Assembly (NCBI GenBank): GCA_019415525.1
Contig: DXZA01000027.1
Span: forward strand, 1-59,207
Reading direction: 5' to 3'
DNA from: Tyzzerella sp.
Lineage (GTDB): Bacteria > Bacillota > Clostridia > Lachnospirales > Anaerotignaceae
Length of the DNA stretch: 59,207 nucleotides
Under the pieces are notes generated by a model. It saw nothing but the letters and a program-made list of their open reading frames with translations, was not told the DNA's origin and did no database searches. The position numbers were made by a program, and so were the translations under genes. Below, piece after piece: positions 26,559-35,502 of this stretch. How positions within the stretch are numbered: the stretch's first letter is position 1; each line of letters opens with the position of its first letter.

Positions 26559-27566
26559 ATGTCAGCAGTTATAGATTTTATACAGTATCAAATACTTGCT
26601 ATGAAATGGCTTAATGAATTGATAGGAAACATTTTAACATCTTTAGGACTTGATATAAGTTCACGTATAGGAGGAAGTATACAATTTTGGATATACGATG
26701 TTTTAAAAATATTTATACTTCTTTCATGTCTTATATTTTTTATATCAATAATAGAATCATATTTTCCACCAGAAAAATGTAAAAGAATACTTGGAAAATA
26801 TAAAGGAATATTTGCAAATACAGTTGCTGCATTACTTGGAACAGTAACACCATTTTGTAGTTGTTCTTCAATACCAATTTTTATAGGCTTCACAAACGCA
26901 GGACTTTCAACAGGAATAACTTTTTCATTTCTTATATCATCACCTCTTGTTGACTTAGGTTCTCTTGTACTTCTTTCAAGTATATTTGGATTTAAAATAG
27001 CATTTTTATATGTTGTATTAGGTGTTATTCTTGCAGTTATAGGAGGAACACTTATAGATAAACTTTCTCTTTCAAAATATATTGAAGAAGATGCGAAAGA
27101 TGAACAGGCGGAAGAACGTGCTCAGTCTTGGAAATGGATACAAGAAAATAGAATACCTTATGCTTTTAATGTAGTAAAAGGTACACTAAAGAAAGTTTAT
27201 TTATACGTTCTTGTTGGTGTTGGTATCGGTGCTATAATTCATAACTGGATACCACAAGAAATAATAATGAACCTTCTTGGAACAGGAAATCCTTTTTCAG
27301 TTATAATTGCAACAGTTATAGGTGTTCCTATGTATGCTGATATTTTCGGCACAATACCTATTGCAGAAGCACTTTTCCAAAAAGGAGCAGGTCTTGGAGT
27401 AATATTAAGCTTTATGATGGGTGTTACTGCTTTATCACTTCCATCAATGATTATGCTTAGAAAAGTTGTAAAACCAAAACTTCTTGGAATTTTTGTTGCA
27501 ATAGTTACTATTGGAATAATAATAACAGGATATATATTTAACATAATACAATATTTTTTAGTTTAA
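26559..27566 (+). CDS. DUF318 (PF03773, ArsP-like) permease
   Basis: A 335-aa membrane protein with about eight helices. The family motif TPFCSCSSIPIFIGF (~104-118) carries two of the cysteines used by ArsP for trivalent organoarsenicals and is shared by related permeases proposed to export Cu/Zn. A cytoplasmic loop (~180-205) is highly charged. It is divergent from the ferredoxin/Fe-S/ArsR operon and ends at a terminator. With a sulfur-sensor-like ArsR and no arsenic genes nearby, its substrate may be a thiol or sulfur species or a soft metal. That is inference. Confidence 0.85.
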   Translation: MSAVIDFIQYQILAMKWLNELIGNILTSLGLDISSRIGGSIQFWIYDVLKIFILLSCLIFFISIIESYFPPEKCKRILGKYKGIFANTVAALLGTVTPFCSCSSIPIFIGFTNAGLSTGITFSFLISSPLVDLGSLVLLSSIFGFKIAFLYVVLGVILAVIGGTLIDKLSLSKYIEEDAKDEQAEERAQSWKWIQENRIPYAFNVVKGTLKKVYLYVLVGVGIGAIIHNWIPQEIIMNLLGTGNPFSVIIATVIGVPMYADIFGTIPIAEALFQKGAGLGVILSFMMGVTALSLPSMIMLRKVVKPKLLGIFVAIVTIGIIITGYIFNIIQYFLV

Positions 27567-27573
27567 TATTTAT

Positions 27574-27607
27574 GGAGGTATCAAAATCATTGATATCTCC
27601 CTTTTTT
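27574..27607 (+). terminator. Permease terminator
   Basis: An 11-bp stem (27574-27584 with 27590-27600, one G-T pair) and a T6 run, eight bases after the permease stop. Confidence 0.82.
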
Positions 27608-27697
27608 ATGCAAAAAATTCTTCTTTAAACACATAATATATGATATAATTCAATATTGGTTATAAATTAAAAGTTTTCGTTAGAAAGGATAGTAGTA

Positions 27698-29290
27698 ATG
27701 GCAGAGTTAAACTCAGTTGAAGCAATACAGAAAAGACGTATTTTCGGTATAATATCACATCCCGACGCCGGTAAAACAACACTTACAGAAAAACTCCTTC
27801 TTCATGGTGGTGCTATAAGAAATGCAGGTACAGTAAAAGCAAGGGGTTCATCAAATTATGCTAAATCAGACTGGATGGAAATAGAGAAAAAACGTGGTAT
27901 TTCTGTTACATCATCAGTAATGCAATTTGAATACAAAGACAAAATAGTTTCAATTATGGATACACCGGGACATAATGACTTTGGTGAAGACACATATAGA
28001 ATTCTTACATCAGTTGACAGTGCAGTAATGGTTATTGACGCTGCAAAAGGTGTTGAAGCACAAACAAAGAAACTTTTTAAAGTTTGTAGTATGCGTGGTA
28101 TTCCTATTTTTACATTTATAAACAAACTTGACCGACAGTCAAAAGACCCATTAGAGCTTATGGAAGACCTTGAAGAAGCATTAGGACTTCCTTCAGTTGC
28201 AGTAACTTGGCCTATTGGTAACGGTCTTACATTTGAAGGAATATATGACAGACTTAGAAATACAGTATCTCTTTACAGAAAAGATACTGAAATTGAACTT
28301 GGTGCAAATGGTGTATTTGGTGACAAACTTGATGGAATAATAAGTCAGGCAAACCTTGATACATTAAGAGAAGAAGTTGAACTTCTTGATGGTGCAGGAA
28401 ATGAATTTGATATGGAACTTATATCAAAAGGTAAACTTTCACCTGTATTCTTTGGTACAGCTCTTGTAGACTTTGGTGTAACAGAATTTTTAAATCATTT
28501 CCTTGATATGTCACCTTGTCCAGGTCCAAGAAAAACAACAACAGGAGAAGTTCTTCCAACAGATGACTTCTTTAGTGGATTTATATTCAAAATTCAGGCA
28601 AATATGAACCCTGCTCATCGTGACAGACTTGCCTTCCTTCGTATATGTTCTGGAACATTTGAAAGAGGTATGAACGTTACACTTTCAAGAACAGGAAAGC
28701 CATTAAAACTTTCACAGTCAACACACCTTATGGCAAATGATAGAGAAACAGTTGATTTTGCATCAGCAGGTGATGTTATAGGTATATATGATACAGGAAA
28801 CTATCAGATAGGAGATACTCTTACAACAAGTAAAGAAAAGCTTTTCTTTGAGCCTCTCCCAACATTCCCACCAGAACTTTTTATGCGTGTTCGTCCTGTA
28901 AATACAATGAAAGCTAAGCATTTCCAAAAAGGTGTAACTCAGCTTGCACAGGAAGGTGCTATACAGGTATATAAAAATGATTTTAATGATGTAATACTTG
29001 GTGCAGTAGGACAGCTTCAGTTTGAAGTTTTTGAATATAGACTTACAAACGAATACAATTCAGAAGTTCGTATGGAACCACTTAATTATAGTGTAGCAAG
29101 ATGGGTTGATACTGAAAATGCTGAAGAACTTAAAAAATACGAAAGTGCAAGATGCTCTCTTGTATATGATGCATATGATAGACCTGTTTTACTCTTTGCA
29201 AATCAGTATACACTTGATACATTTATGGAAAAAAATCCAGAAGTTAAACTTATTGATGCACTTGATGTTAAAGCAGTTTATGAAGCATAA
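27698..29290 (+). CDS. prfC: Peptide chain release factor 3
   Basis: A 530-aa GTPase that recycles RF1/RF2. GTP-binding motifs are ISHPDAGKTTLTEKLL, DTPGHNDFGEDTYR and FINKLDR. The downstream domains II-III carry the RF3-specific EFLNHFLDMSPCPGPR and FFGTALVDFGV. It is preceded by an extended -10 (TGATATAAT, 27641-27649) and followed by a terminator, so it is monocistronic. Confidence 0.96.
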   Translation: MAELNSVEAIQKRRIFGIISHPDAGKTTLTEKLLLHGGAIRNAGTVKARGSSNYAKSDWMEIEKKRGISVTSSVMQFEYKDKIVSIMDTPGHNDFGEDTYRILTSVDSAVMVIDAAKGVEAQTKKLFKVCSMRGIPIFTFINKLDRQSKDPLELMEDLEEALGLPSVAVTWPIGNGLTFEGIYDRLRNTVSLYRKDTEIELGANGVFGDKLDGIISQANLDTLREEVELLDGAGNEFDMELISKGKLSPVFFGTALVDFGVTEFLNHFLDMSPCPGPRKTTTGEVLPTDDFFSGFIFKIQANMNPAHRDRLAFLRICSGTFERGMNVTLSRTGKPLKLSQSTHLMANDRETVDFASAGDVIGIYDTGNYQIGDTLTTSKEKLFFEPLPTFPPELFMRVRPVNTMKAKHFQKGVTQLAQEGAIQVYKNDFNDVILGAVGQLQFEVFEYRLTNEYNSEVRMEPLNYSVARWVDTENAEELKKYESARCSLVYDAYDRPVLLFANQYTLDTFMEKNPEVKLIDALDVKAVYEA

Positions 29291-29292
29291 TA

Positions 29293-29325
29293 AAAAAGAC
29301 ACTCTTTTGAGTGTCTTTTATTTTT
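29293..29325. terminator. prfC terminator (bidirectional)
   Basis: An 11-12 bp stem (29293-29304 with 29309-29319) with flanking A and T runs. It lies between prfC and the convergent 85-aa gene. Confidence 0.85.
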
Positions 29326-29575
29326 TATATACTTTAAGTATTTTTTCATAATTTTCCCAAGTTTCCTCATGATTTGCAGAAGCATATAAAGATACATATT
29401 CTGAATTTTTAGCATCAACAAATGTTATTTCATTAAAAATCTTTCTATCCCAAACAAGAAAACCTCTTTTATTATCAAAAATAATCTCGTCCCATTCTAA
29501 AATCTCGCCATATTTCTTTTCTTTCACAGCTTCAAGAACATCAAAAAGCTCATCACAAAAAAAATCTTCTTCCAT
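29318..29575 (-). CDS. Small acidic protein of unknown function (85 aa)
   Basis: Not recognised. It is 85 aa, acidic and cytoplasmic, with aromatic residues (ILEWDEIIFD, FLVWDRKIFNEITFVD, EETWENYEKILKVY) and no cysteine motif apart from one Cys near the start. The ATG at 29575 has GAGGTGA upstream. It sits between prfC and sigG on the opposite strand. It ends inside the shared terminator. Confidence 0.65.
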   Translation of the reverse strand: MEEDFFCDELFDVLEAVKEKKYGEILEWDEIIFDNKRGFLVWDRKIFNEITFVDAKNSEYVSLYASANHEETWENYEKILKVYKK

Positions 29576-29659
29576 AATATTATCACCTCTATTTAAGTAT
29601 TGCATATAACAAAAATTTTTTCAATGCAAAGAATTGCGGATTTTGGTTATAAATTTAAA

Positions 29660-29688
29660 GTATATTTTTGACTCTTTAGGAAAAAATC
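29660..29688 (+). promoter_or_regulatory. Sigma-F-like promoter of sigG
   Basis: GTATA (29660-29664), 14 bases, then GGAAAAAAT (29679-29687) fits the forespore sigma-F pattern GYATA-N14/15-GGNNANANT. It lies about 50 bases before the sigG start. In Bacillus the first forespore transcription of sigG is by sigma-F, so the site makes biological sense, but matches in AT-rich DNA occur by chance. Confidence 0.5.
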
Positions 29689-29735
29689 TTTTTATAGGTG
29701 TACAGCCTTATAAAAATTCCGAAGGGACGATTGAC

Positions 29736-30509
29736 ATGATTAACAAAGTAGAAATTTGCGGTGTTAATACTTCAAAACTTCCCGTATTAAACAACGAGAA
29801 GAAAAAAGAACTTTTTGAAAAAATACTTGAAGGAGACGAAAAAGCCCGTGAGGAATATATATACGGCAATCTCAGGCTTGTTTTAAGCGTTATACAGAAG
29901 TTTTCAAACAGAGGAGAATATATGGACGACCTTTTTCAAGTTGGCTGTATAGGTCTTATAAAAGCTATTGATAACTTTGATGTAACACAAGGTGTTAAAT
30001 TCTCCACATATGCTGTACCTATGATAATAGGCGAAGTAAGAAGATACCTTCGTGATAATAATGCTATACGTGTAAGTCGTTCAATGCGTGACACAGCATA
30101 TAAAGCCCTTCAGGTAAAAGAAATGATTACAAAAGAAAAATCAAGAGAAGCAACAATCGATGAAATTGCAAAAGCAATGGAACTTCCAAAAGAGCAAATA
30201 GTTATTGCTCTAGATTCAATACAAGACCCTGTATCACTTTATGAACCTGTTTTTCATGATGCAGGAGGCGATGCACTTTATGTAATGGACCAAGTAAGCG
30301 ATGAAAAAAATCGTGATAGTAAATGGATAGAAAATATATCAATAAATGAAGCTATGAAAAAATTAAGTGATAGAGAAAAAAAAATATTAAGTCTTAGATT
30401 TTTTGAAGGAAAAACCCAAACAGAAGTTTCCGAAGAAATAGGAATATCACAAGCACAAGTTTCTAGGCTTGAAAAAAGTGCATTAAAAAGTATGAAAAAA
30501 TGGGTTTAA
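29736..30509 (+). CDS. sigG: Late forespore sigma factor SigG
   Basis: A 257-aa sporulation sigma factor. The N-terminus NKVEICGVNTSKLPVLNNE is diagnostic of SigG. Region 2 is GEYMDDLFQVGCIGLIKAI with KFSTYAVPMIIGEVRRYLRDN. Region 4 is LSLRFFEGKTQTEVSEEIGISQAQVSRLEKSAL. The ATG at 29736 follows GAAGGGA; an in-frame ATG at 29634 gives an extension not found in the family. spoIIGA and sigE, which normally precede sigG, are absent. Here it stands alone after prfC. Confidence 0.95.
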   Translation: MINKVEICGVNTSKLPVLNNEKKKELFEKILEGDEKAREEYIYGNLRLVLSVIQKFSNRGEYMDDLFQVGCIGLIKAIDNFDVTQGVKFSTYAVPMIIGEVRRYLRDNNAIRVSRSMRDTAYKALQVKEMITKEKSREATIDEIAKAMELPKEQIVIALDSIQDPVSLYEPVFHDAGGDALYVMDQVSDEKNRDSKWIENISINEAMKKLSDREKKILSLRFFEGKTQTEVSEEIGISQAQVSRLEKSALKSMKKWV

Positions 30510-30590
30510 AAAATTATAATAACACTAAAATATATACATTTTTTATTTTTCCATTAATACTAATTTTTTTGTATATAAGACATATAATTA

Positions 30591-30638
30591 AAAAAGTCTT
30601 CTATGATTTTAAACATTATCATAGAAGACTTTTTTATA
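30591..30638. terminator. Bidirectional terminator between sigG and the XRE gene
   Basis: A perfect 17-bp stem (30591-30607 with 30618-30634) with a ten-base loop and T/A runs at both feet, between two convergent genes. Confidence 0.88.
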
Positions 30639-30648
30639 TTATATAATT

Positions 30649-31344
30649 TTATTCAATTATAAGAGCTCCATCTTCTTCAAGTCGTCTTATAACATCTTTT
30701 GGTATCATAAGCATTTCTTTACGCTGTTCAACTGAAATATTTTTTTTAGAAAGGACAACTTTAAAACTTGCCGGTCTAAGAGTACTTTCTTGTAAACCTA
30801 TCATCATTCCTGTTATAGATGATACATTACTTGCTGGTATAAAAAAATTTAAAAGTACTTCTTCCGATTGGCTATAATAATTTTGAAGTACAAAATTTAT
30901 AATATGGTCATAGCTTCTCATATATCCATGATATATACAACTACATTTACTGGTATTTTCTATATCAGAAACTTTGTAATATAAAGTTGTATATATCTTA
31001 CCTGTTGTTTCCTCTTTTCTTAAGTGCATTACTGAACAAAAATAATTTTTTTCAAAATTATGATAAAGATATAGTTTTTCACATTCTTCAAAGCTATTAG
31101 CAGGTGTTGTATTATACTTTTTTGGGGGTCTTGTATAGTCTATTAAATTTATTATATCCACACTTAATGCCTCTGCTATTTTGTATAAAGTAGATATATC
31201 TATTGATACAGTACCATTTTCATACTTAGAAACAGTACCTTTACTTTTATTAATTTTTCCTGCAAGCTCATCAAGGCTCATTTTATTAGACTTCCTATAA
31301 AGTCGAATTTGATTTCCTATGCAAGAGGCTACGTTATCTGACAT
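30649..31344 (-). CDS. XRE-family regulator with novel C-terminal domain
   Basis: A 231-aa protein. Residues ~8-62 are a Cro/C1-type helix-turn-helix (IGNQIRLYRKSNKMSLDELAGKINKSKGTVSKYENGT). Residues ~85-231 have no recognised fold, but look like a compact alpha/beta sensor domain with several aromatic and cysteine residues (CSCIYHGYMRSYDHI). The ATG at 31344 has GGAGG upstream. It is divergent from brnQ, so it may regulate branched-chain amino-acid uptake (inference). Confidence 0.85.
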   Translation of the reverse strand: MSDNVASCIGNQIRLYRKSNKMSLDELAGKINKSKGTVSKYENGTVSIDISTLYKIAEALSVDIINLIDYTRPPKKYNTTPANSFEECEKLYLYHNFEKNYFCSVMHLRKEETTGKIYTTLYYKVSDIENTSKCSCIYHGYMRSYDHIINFVLQNYYSQSEEVLLNFFIPASNVSSITGMMIGLQESTLRPASFKVVLSKKNISVEQRKEMLMIPKDVIRRLEEDGALIIE

Positions 31345-31400
31345 TAAATATACCTCCATATTTTATATAAACATATTTTATTGTGAATTTAGCATAATTG

Positions 31401-31429
31401 ATTATAAAGCTCATAATATCTTTTGTCAA
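31401..31429 (-). promoter_or_regulatory. Promoter of the XRE gene
   Basis: On the minus strand: TTGACA (31424-31429), 17 bases, TATAAT (31401-31406). Consensus in both hexamers, about 57 bases before the start codon. Confidence 0.8.
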
Positions 31430-31481
31430 GAATACACATTATAACTTTTATAAATTATAAATAAAATAGGATTTTTACAAT

Positions 31482-31540
31482 AAAACGTTATACTTTTATT
31501 GTATGTATTTTATATATATAACGTTTTAGTAAAATGTTAC
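31482..31540. promoter_or_regulatory. Inverted AACGTT half-sites in the XRE-brnQ intergenic region
   Basis: AAAACGTTAT (31482-31491) is repeated as its reverse complement ATAACGTTTT (31518-31527), centres 36 bases apart, with a related AAAATGTTAC at 31531-31540. The 280-base gap between xre and brnQ otherwise holds only promoters, including a TGATATAAT extended -10 for brnQ at 31588-31596. A candidate operator set for the XRE protein. Confidence 0.45.
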
Positions 31541-31641
31541 AATTATATAATTTAAGAAAGTTTTTATTTTATTATATACCTTCTTTATGATATAATTGCA
31601 AATTGTATACAAAAAATAATTTTAAAAGAAAGGAATTTTTT

Positions 31642-32919
31642 ATGAGAAAAGAAATTAAAGACATCTTAATTATAGGATTTGCTTTATTCTCAATGTATTT
31701 TGGTGCAGGAAATGTCATATTTCCACCATTTCTTGGACTTCAAGCCGGTGGAGAATGGATAAGTGCATTTATAAGCTATTATATTGCAGATATAGGTCTT
31801 GCACTTCTTGCAATATTTGCAATGCTTAAATGCAAAAGCGATATTGAAGGAGTTACAGGAAGAATAGGAAAGTATCCATCAATTATACTTTCTTCTTCTA
31901 TAGTTTTATGTATAGGTCCTCTTCTTGCTATACCAAGAACTGCAGCAACAGTACATGAAATGACTATTATGCCTATTTTCGGTAATGTAAATGTTGTTTT
32001 GACATCAGTGGTTTTCTTTGTTCTCATACTTGTTTTATGTATAAACGAATCTTCTGTTGTTGATATTGTAGGTAAATTTCTTACACCAGCACTTATTATT
32101 GGACTTATAATACTTATTGTAAAAGGTATTATTGACCCTATTGGAAATATTAATCCTGAACCACAAATAACATATATTATTTCTGAAGGTATATCATCAG
32201 GATATCAAACAATGGACGTTTTAGCATCTCTCATATTCGGTGTAATGATACTTAAAAATGTAAAAGAAAGAGGATATAAAGAAGAAAAGAAGCAAATGTT
32301 TGTAACAGGTGCAAGTAGTGTTGTTGCAGGTATAGGACTTTTTATAATATATGGTGGTCTTACTTATCTTGGAGCTACATCATCAGAAATGTTTACAGGA
32401 AGAATACAGCGTTCTGAACTTGTAATAAATATTGTAAAACTTCTTCTTGGTAACATAGGAACTATTATATTTGCAATAGTAGTTGCTCTTGCATGTATTA
32501 CAACAGCAGCAGCCCTTGTAAGTTCAACTGGTGCATATTTTAATGATATTACAAAAGGCAAGCTTTCTTATAAAGCCATAGTAGTATTTGTATGTGTATT
32601 TAGTGCATTAGCCGCAAATATGGGACTTGATTATATTATAGCAGTTGCATCTCCAATATTAAGTATAGTATATCCAGCAGCAATAACACTTATTGTTCTT
32701 ACTATATTTGGTAATAAAATAAAAAATGATAATGTATTTAAATTTGCAACAATAGGTGCTCTTATTTCAAGTATTATGGAAATACTTATGATAAATAATA
32801 TAGCATGTCATTTTATGATGAAAATGCCTTTTGCAAGTATAGGATTTAGTTGGGTTCTACCTACTGTTATTTTCGGAATAATAGGACATTTTATAAAATT
32901 CAATAGTAATAAAAATTAA
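31642..32919 (+). CDS. brnQ: Branched-chain amino acid carrier (LIV-II family)
   Basis: A 425-aa sodium-coupled symporter with about 12 membrane helices. The start FALFSMYFGAGNVIFPPFLGLQAG and GPLLAIPRTAATVHEM are hallmarks of BrnQ. It imports Leu, Ile and Val. The ATG at 31642 follows AAAGGAA; the in-frame upstream ATG at 31603 has no site. It is monocistronic and divergent from the XRE gene. Confidence 0.94.
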   Translation: MRKEIKDILIIGFALFSMYFGAGNVIFPPFLGLQAGGEWISAFISYYIADIGLALLAIFAMLKCKSDIEGVTGRIGKYPSIILSSSIVLCIGPLLAIPRTAATVHEMTIMPIFGNVNVVLTSVVFFVLILVLCINESSVVDIVGKFLTPALIIGLIILIVKGIIDPIGNINPEPQITYIISEGISSGYQTMDVLASLIFGVMILKNVKERGYKEEKKQMFVTGASSVVAGIGLFIIYGGLTYLGATSSEMFTGRIQRSELVINIVKLLLGNIGTIIFAIVVALACITTAAALVSSTGAYFNDITKGKLSYKAIVVFVCVFSALAANMGLDYIIAVASPILSIVYPAAITLIVLTIFGNKIKNDNVFKFATIGALISSIMEILMINNIACHFMMKMPFASIGFSWVLPTVIFGIIGHFIKFNSNKN

Positions 32920-32937
32920 AATATTTTTGATAAAATA

Positions 32938-32970
32938 AAAAAACTGCGAAAAATTCGCAGTTTTTTATTT
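32938..32970. terminator. brnQ terminator
   Basis: A perfect 13-bp stem (32938-32950 with 32954-32966) with an AAA loop and T run. It also ends the convergent membrane-protein gene. Confidence 0.9.
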
Positions 32971-34595
32971 TATTTAAAGCTTACTATATTATAAATACCT
33001 TCTTTATCCGTTAAAGTATATTCAATTTCAACTGTATCTCCAATATTCTTAGTCAATACATCAATATTATCTTTTACATAAACGCTATACATATTAGTAT
33101 TATCTTTAAGTTTTATAAAATAGCATGTATTACCATCTATTACAACATCTTTTATAAATTCTATTGTACCAGTAATAGTTTCTCCTGTTTTAACTTCTTC
33201 TGAAACTATTCCATTACTCTTCATATAAGCTTTATAAGTCTTTTCACAACTTTCTACAGTTTCACCTATTGCAACAGTCTGATATTTTTCAATATTAACC
33301 ATTGCATACATTTTTACAAGTCCCGCACCATCTTTAAGAGCAAGGAAATAAGTAGGTTCTCCAGCAACATTAAGAAGAAGCGGGAATGTAGCCTTATATC
33401 CTAAATGCTGAACTTGACCTTCTGCCGATGACATTGCAGAAAACTCCTCTGCACCAGAAATTTGATAATATTTTGTTTCTTTTGTTCTTTGGTTCATAAG
33501 AACAAAACCTACATTTGAAAGGTCACCACTTACAGATGTAACACCTGTATAGACCCAAACATCATCATCAAGTGCCATATAATTATATCCTTCTGTTGTT
33601 CTAAGACAATCTCTTTGACCAAATACACTATTTATAAAACCATTTTTTAATTTACCATAATAGTCATATTGTTCTATAAGAAGCTCTGCATCATAAACTT
33701 TATCAACCCATTGTGGAACATCTTTTATATCATAGTAAGTATGCTCCCCATTTATACCATTTACAAGCACAGCACCTTTAACATCTGTACCACCAAAAAG
33801 ACCTATTGTATGGTCAATTACAGGACAAATCCAATATGGTGTACCATTATCATCAATTTCAAAATTCATTCCACTAAACATTGCCATTGGATATCTAAAA
33901 CGTATATAACGCATAAGGTCACGACTAAAATGTTCTGAAGGTGAATATTTTATACCTTCATTAAGTTTTACAAGCTCCACATCTTGAGTTGTCATATCTA
34001 TTTTTATATAAGCAGGAATACCTGTTTTTCTATTTGTAAGCCATTTTATTTCATCAGCATACTCAAGAGGTGTAACTCTAACAGGCTTTTGATTATAGTT
34101 TATTTGTGAATAATAATCACTTACCTCATACTGTGAAACCATATCAACCATACTACCCATTTTTCTTTCTGCTAAAATAGCCGCAGAATCTTTATCCAAT
34201 ATAGGAATTTGTGAATAATTTATTTCGTCAATATCTTCATTAAAGTTTCCACTTTGAACATTTAAAAGCTGACTATATGAAGATGCACGTATAACAGGTG
34301 ATGAAAGTATTGTTCCACCAATATAAAATATAACAATAGCACCTATAAGCCATAAAACATACTTAAATTTATTCGTCTTTTTGTTTTCTTCATCATAAAA
34401 CTCTTCATTTTTTCTTTTATTAACAGCACTCTTAATAATATTCCACATATTAAGAACAACTGCAACAATTATACATACTACTGCAAAACTCCAAAATTCA
34501 TTTGATTTTATATTTAATGGTGGTAAATAAATATAAAACATAACAAACCATATTATGAGAGTAAGTATAACTGGTAAAAATTTTTTATTCTTCAT
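32970..34595 (-). CDS. Large membrane-anchored protein of unknown function
   Basis: A 541-aa protein not recognised as a named family. Hydrophobic segments are at ~7-28, 36-56 and 79-99, with a charged cytoplasmic loop between the second and third. Residues ~100-460 are predicted extracellular, rich in Tyr and Asp, with repeated YxYxx/DxxxY patterns. The last ~75 residues (GTIEFIKDVVIDGNTCYFIKL ... VEIEYTLTD) look like a small OB-fold. It has an AGGAGG site and is monocistronic. A cell-surface or envelope role is inferred from topology only. Confidence 0.7.
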   Translation of the reverse strand: MKNKKFLPVILTLIIWFVMFYIYLPPLNIKSNEFWSFAVVCIIVAVVLNMWNIIKSAVNKRKNEEFYDEENKKTNKFKYVLWLIGAIVIFYIGGTILSSPVIRASSYSQLLNVQSGNFNEDIDEINYSQIPILDKDSAAILAERKMGSMVDMVSQYEVSDYYSQINYNQKPVRVTPLEYADEIKWLTNRKTGIPAYIKIDMTTQDVELVKLNEGIKYSPSEHFSRDLMRYIRFRYPMAMFSGMNFEIDDNGTPYWICPVIDHTIGLFGGTDVKGAVLVNGINGEHTYYDIKDVPQWVDKVYDAELLIEQYDYYGKLKNGFINSVFGQRDCLRTTEGYNYMALDDDVWVYTGVTSVSGDLSNVGFVLMNQRTKETKYYQISGAEEFSAMSSAEGQVQHLGYKATFPLLLNVAGEPTYFLALKDGAGLVKMYAMVNIEKYQTVAIGETVESCEKTYKAYMKSNGIVSEEVKTGETITGTIEFIKDVVIDGNTCYFIKLKDNTNMYSVYVKDNIDVLTKNIGDTVEIEYTLTDKEGIYNIVSFK

Positions 34596-34709
34596 AATAT
34601 CCTCCTTATTTTACATATCATAAAGCATATACTTAATTAAATATATTATACGATATAAAAAACATTTTGACTGATTTATACGTAAATAAATATATAACCT
34701 AATATGCCC

Positions 34710-34738
34710 TTTACATATAATGATTATTTCATTATACT
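34710..34738 (+). promoter_or_regulatory. Candidate mecA promoter
   Basis: TTTACA (34710-34715), 17 bases, TATACT (34733-34738), about 65 bases before the mecA ATG. The rest of the 210-base divergent gap shows no other clear element. Confidence 0.5.
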
Positions 34739-34806
34739 ATAATATAATGTAAATATGGTCTATTATTCTTGATTTAAAATAATATAAAAACAAAGGAAGT
34801 GATACT

Positions 34807-35460
34807 ATGAAAATTGAAAAAATCAGTGAAAACCAAATAAAATTTACTCTTACTAAATCAGACCTTACAGAAAGAGATATTAAAATAGAAGACCTTACAA
34901 AAACAAATGAAAAAACAACAGCACTTTTCAAAGAAATAATGGAACAGGCTATGGAACAATGTGGTTTCCGTTCAGATAATACACCACTTATGGTTGAAGC
35001 TGTACCAGCCGCAATGGATGGCATAATGATTATAGTTACAAAACTTCAGGACAGCAAGGATAATAAAGGCGAAAATAAATTCAATATTATGAAACAAACA
35101 AAAGAACTTAATCGTTTTAAAAGAAAATCTATAACAACTTTTGATAAAGAAATTAAAACAGATGACAACAGTATAATTATATATTCATTTAAAAATATTG
35201 ATGATGTTACAAACGCCTGTGAAAGAATAAATTCTGCATTTAATGGTATAAGTTCTTTATATAAATATGATGATAAATATTTCATTATATTACAGAATGA
35301 TTTATCAAATTCAAATTTAGATTTAGGAAATATTGAAACTATTATAAGTGAATATGGTGAAAAACATATTTCAACAGCTGTTTCAAAATATTTTCTTATT
35401 GAGCATGGTGAAAAACTTATTGAAAATAAAGCCGTACAATTATTATCAACTGTATTCTAA
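34807..35460 (+). CDS. mecA: MecA-like ClpC adaptor protein
   Basis: A 217-aa adaptor that delivers substrates to the ClpC-ClpP protease. The N-terminal substrate-binding part (MKIEKISENQIKFTLTKSDL ... LFKEIMEQAMEQCGF) and the C-terminal ClpC-binding beta-alpha domain (IIIYSFKNIDDVTNACERINSAF, then YKYDDKYFIIL and an EYGE) are both present, joined by a Lys-rich linker. The ATG follows GGAAGTGA. It ends at its own terminator. Confidence 0.9.
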   Translation: MKIEKISENQIKFTLTKSDLTERDIKIEDLTKTNEKTTALFKEIMEQAMEQCGFRSDNTPLMVEAVPAAMDGIMIIVTKLQDSKDNKGENKFNIMKQTKELNRFKRKSITTFDKEIKTDDNSIIIYSFKNIDDVTNACERINSAFNGISSLYKYDDKYFIILQNDLSNSNLDLGNIETIISEYGEKHISTAVSKYFLIEHGEKLIENKAVQLLSTVF

Positions 35461-35470
35461 TTTTTACATA

Positions 35471-35502
35471 AAAAAAGCGTCTTATAAAGACGCTTTTTTT
35501 AA
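35471..35502. terminator. mecA terminator
   Basis: A perfect 13-bp stem (35471-35483 with 35487-35499) with an ATA loop and T7 run. Also serves the convergent CuAO-N gene. Confidence 0.9.

Noticed and set aside
26559..27566. Arsenic-resistance island based on the ArsP-like permease and ArsR
   Set aside because: No arsC, arsM, acr3 or arsA is nearby and the ArsR lacks the ELCVCD metal site; two cysteines at persulfide-sensor spacing fit better.
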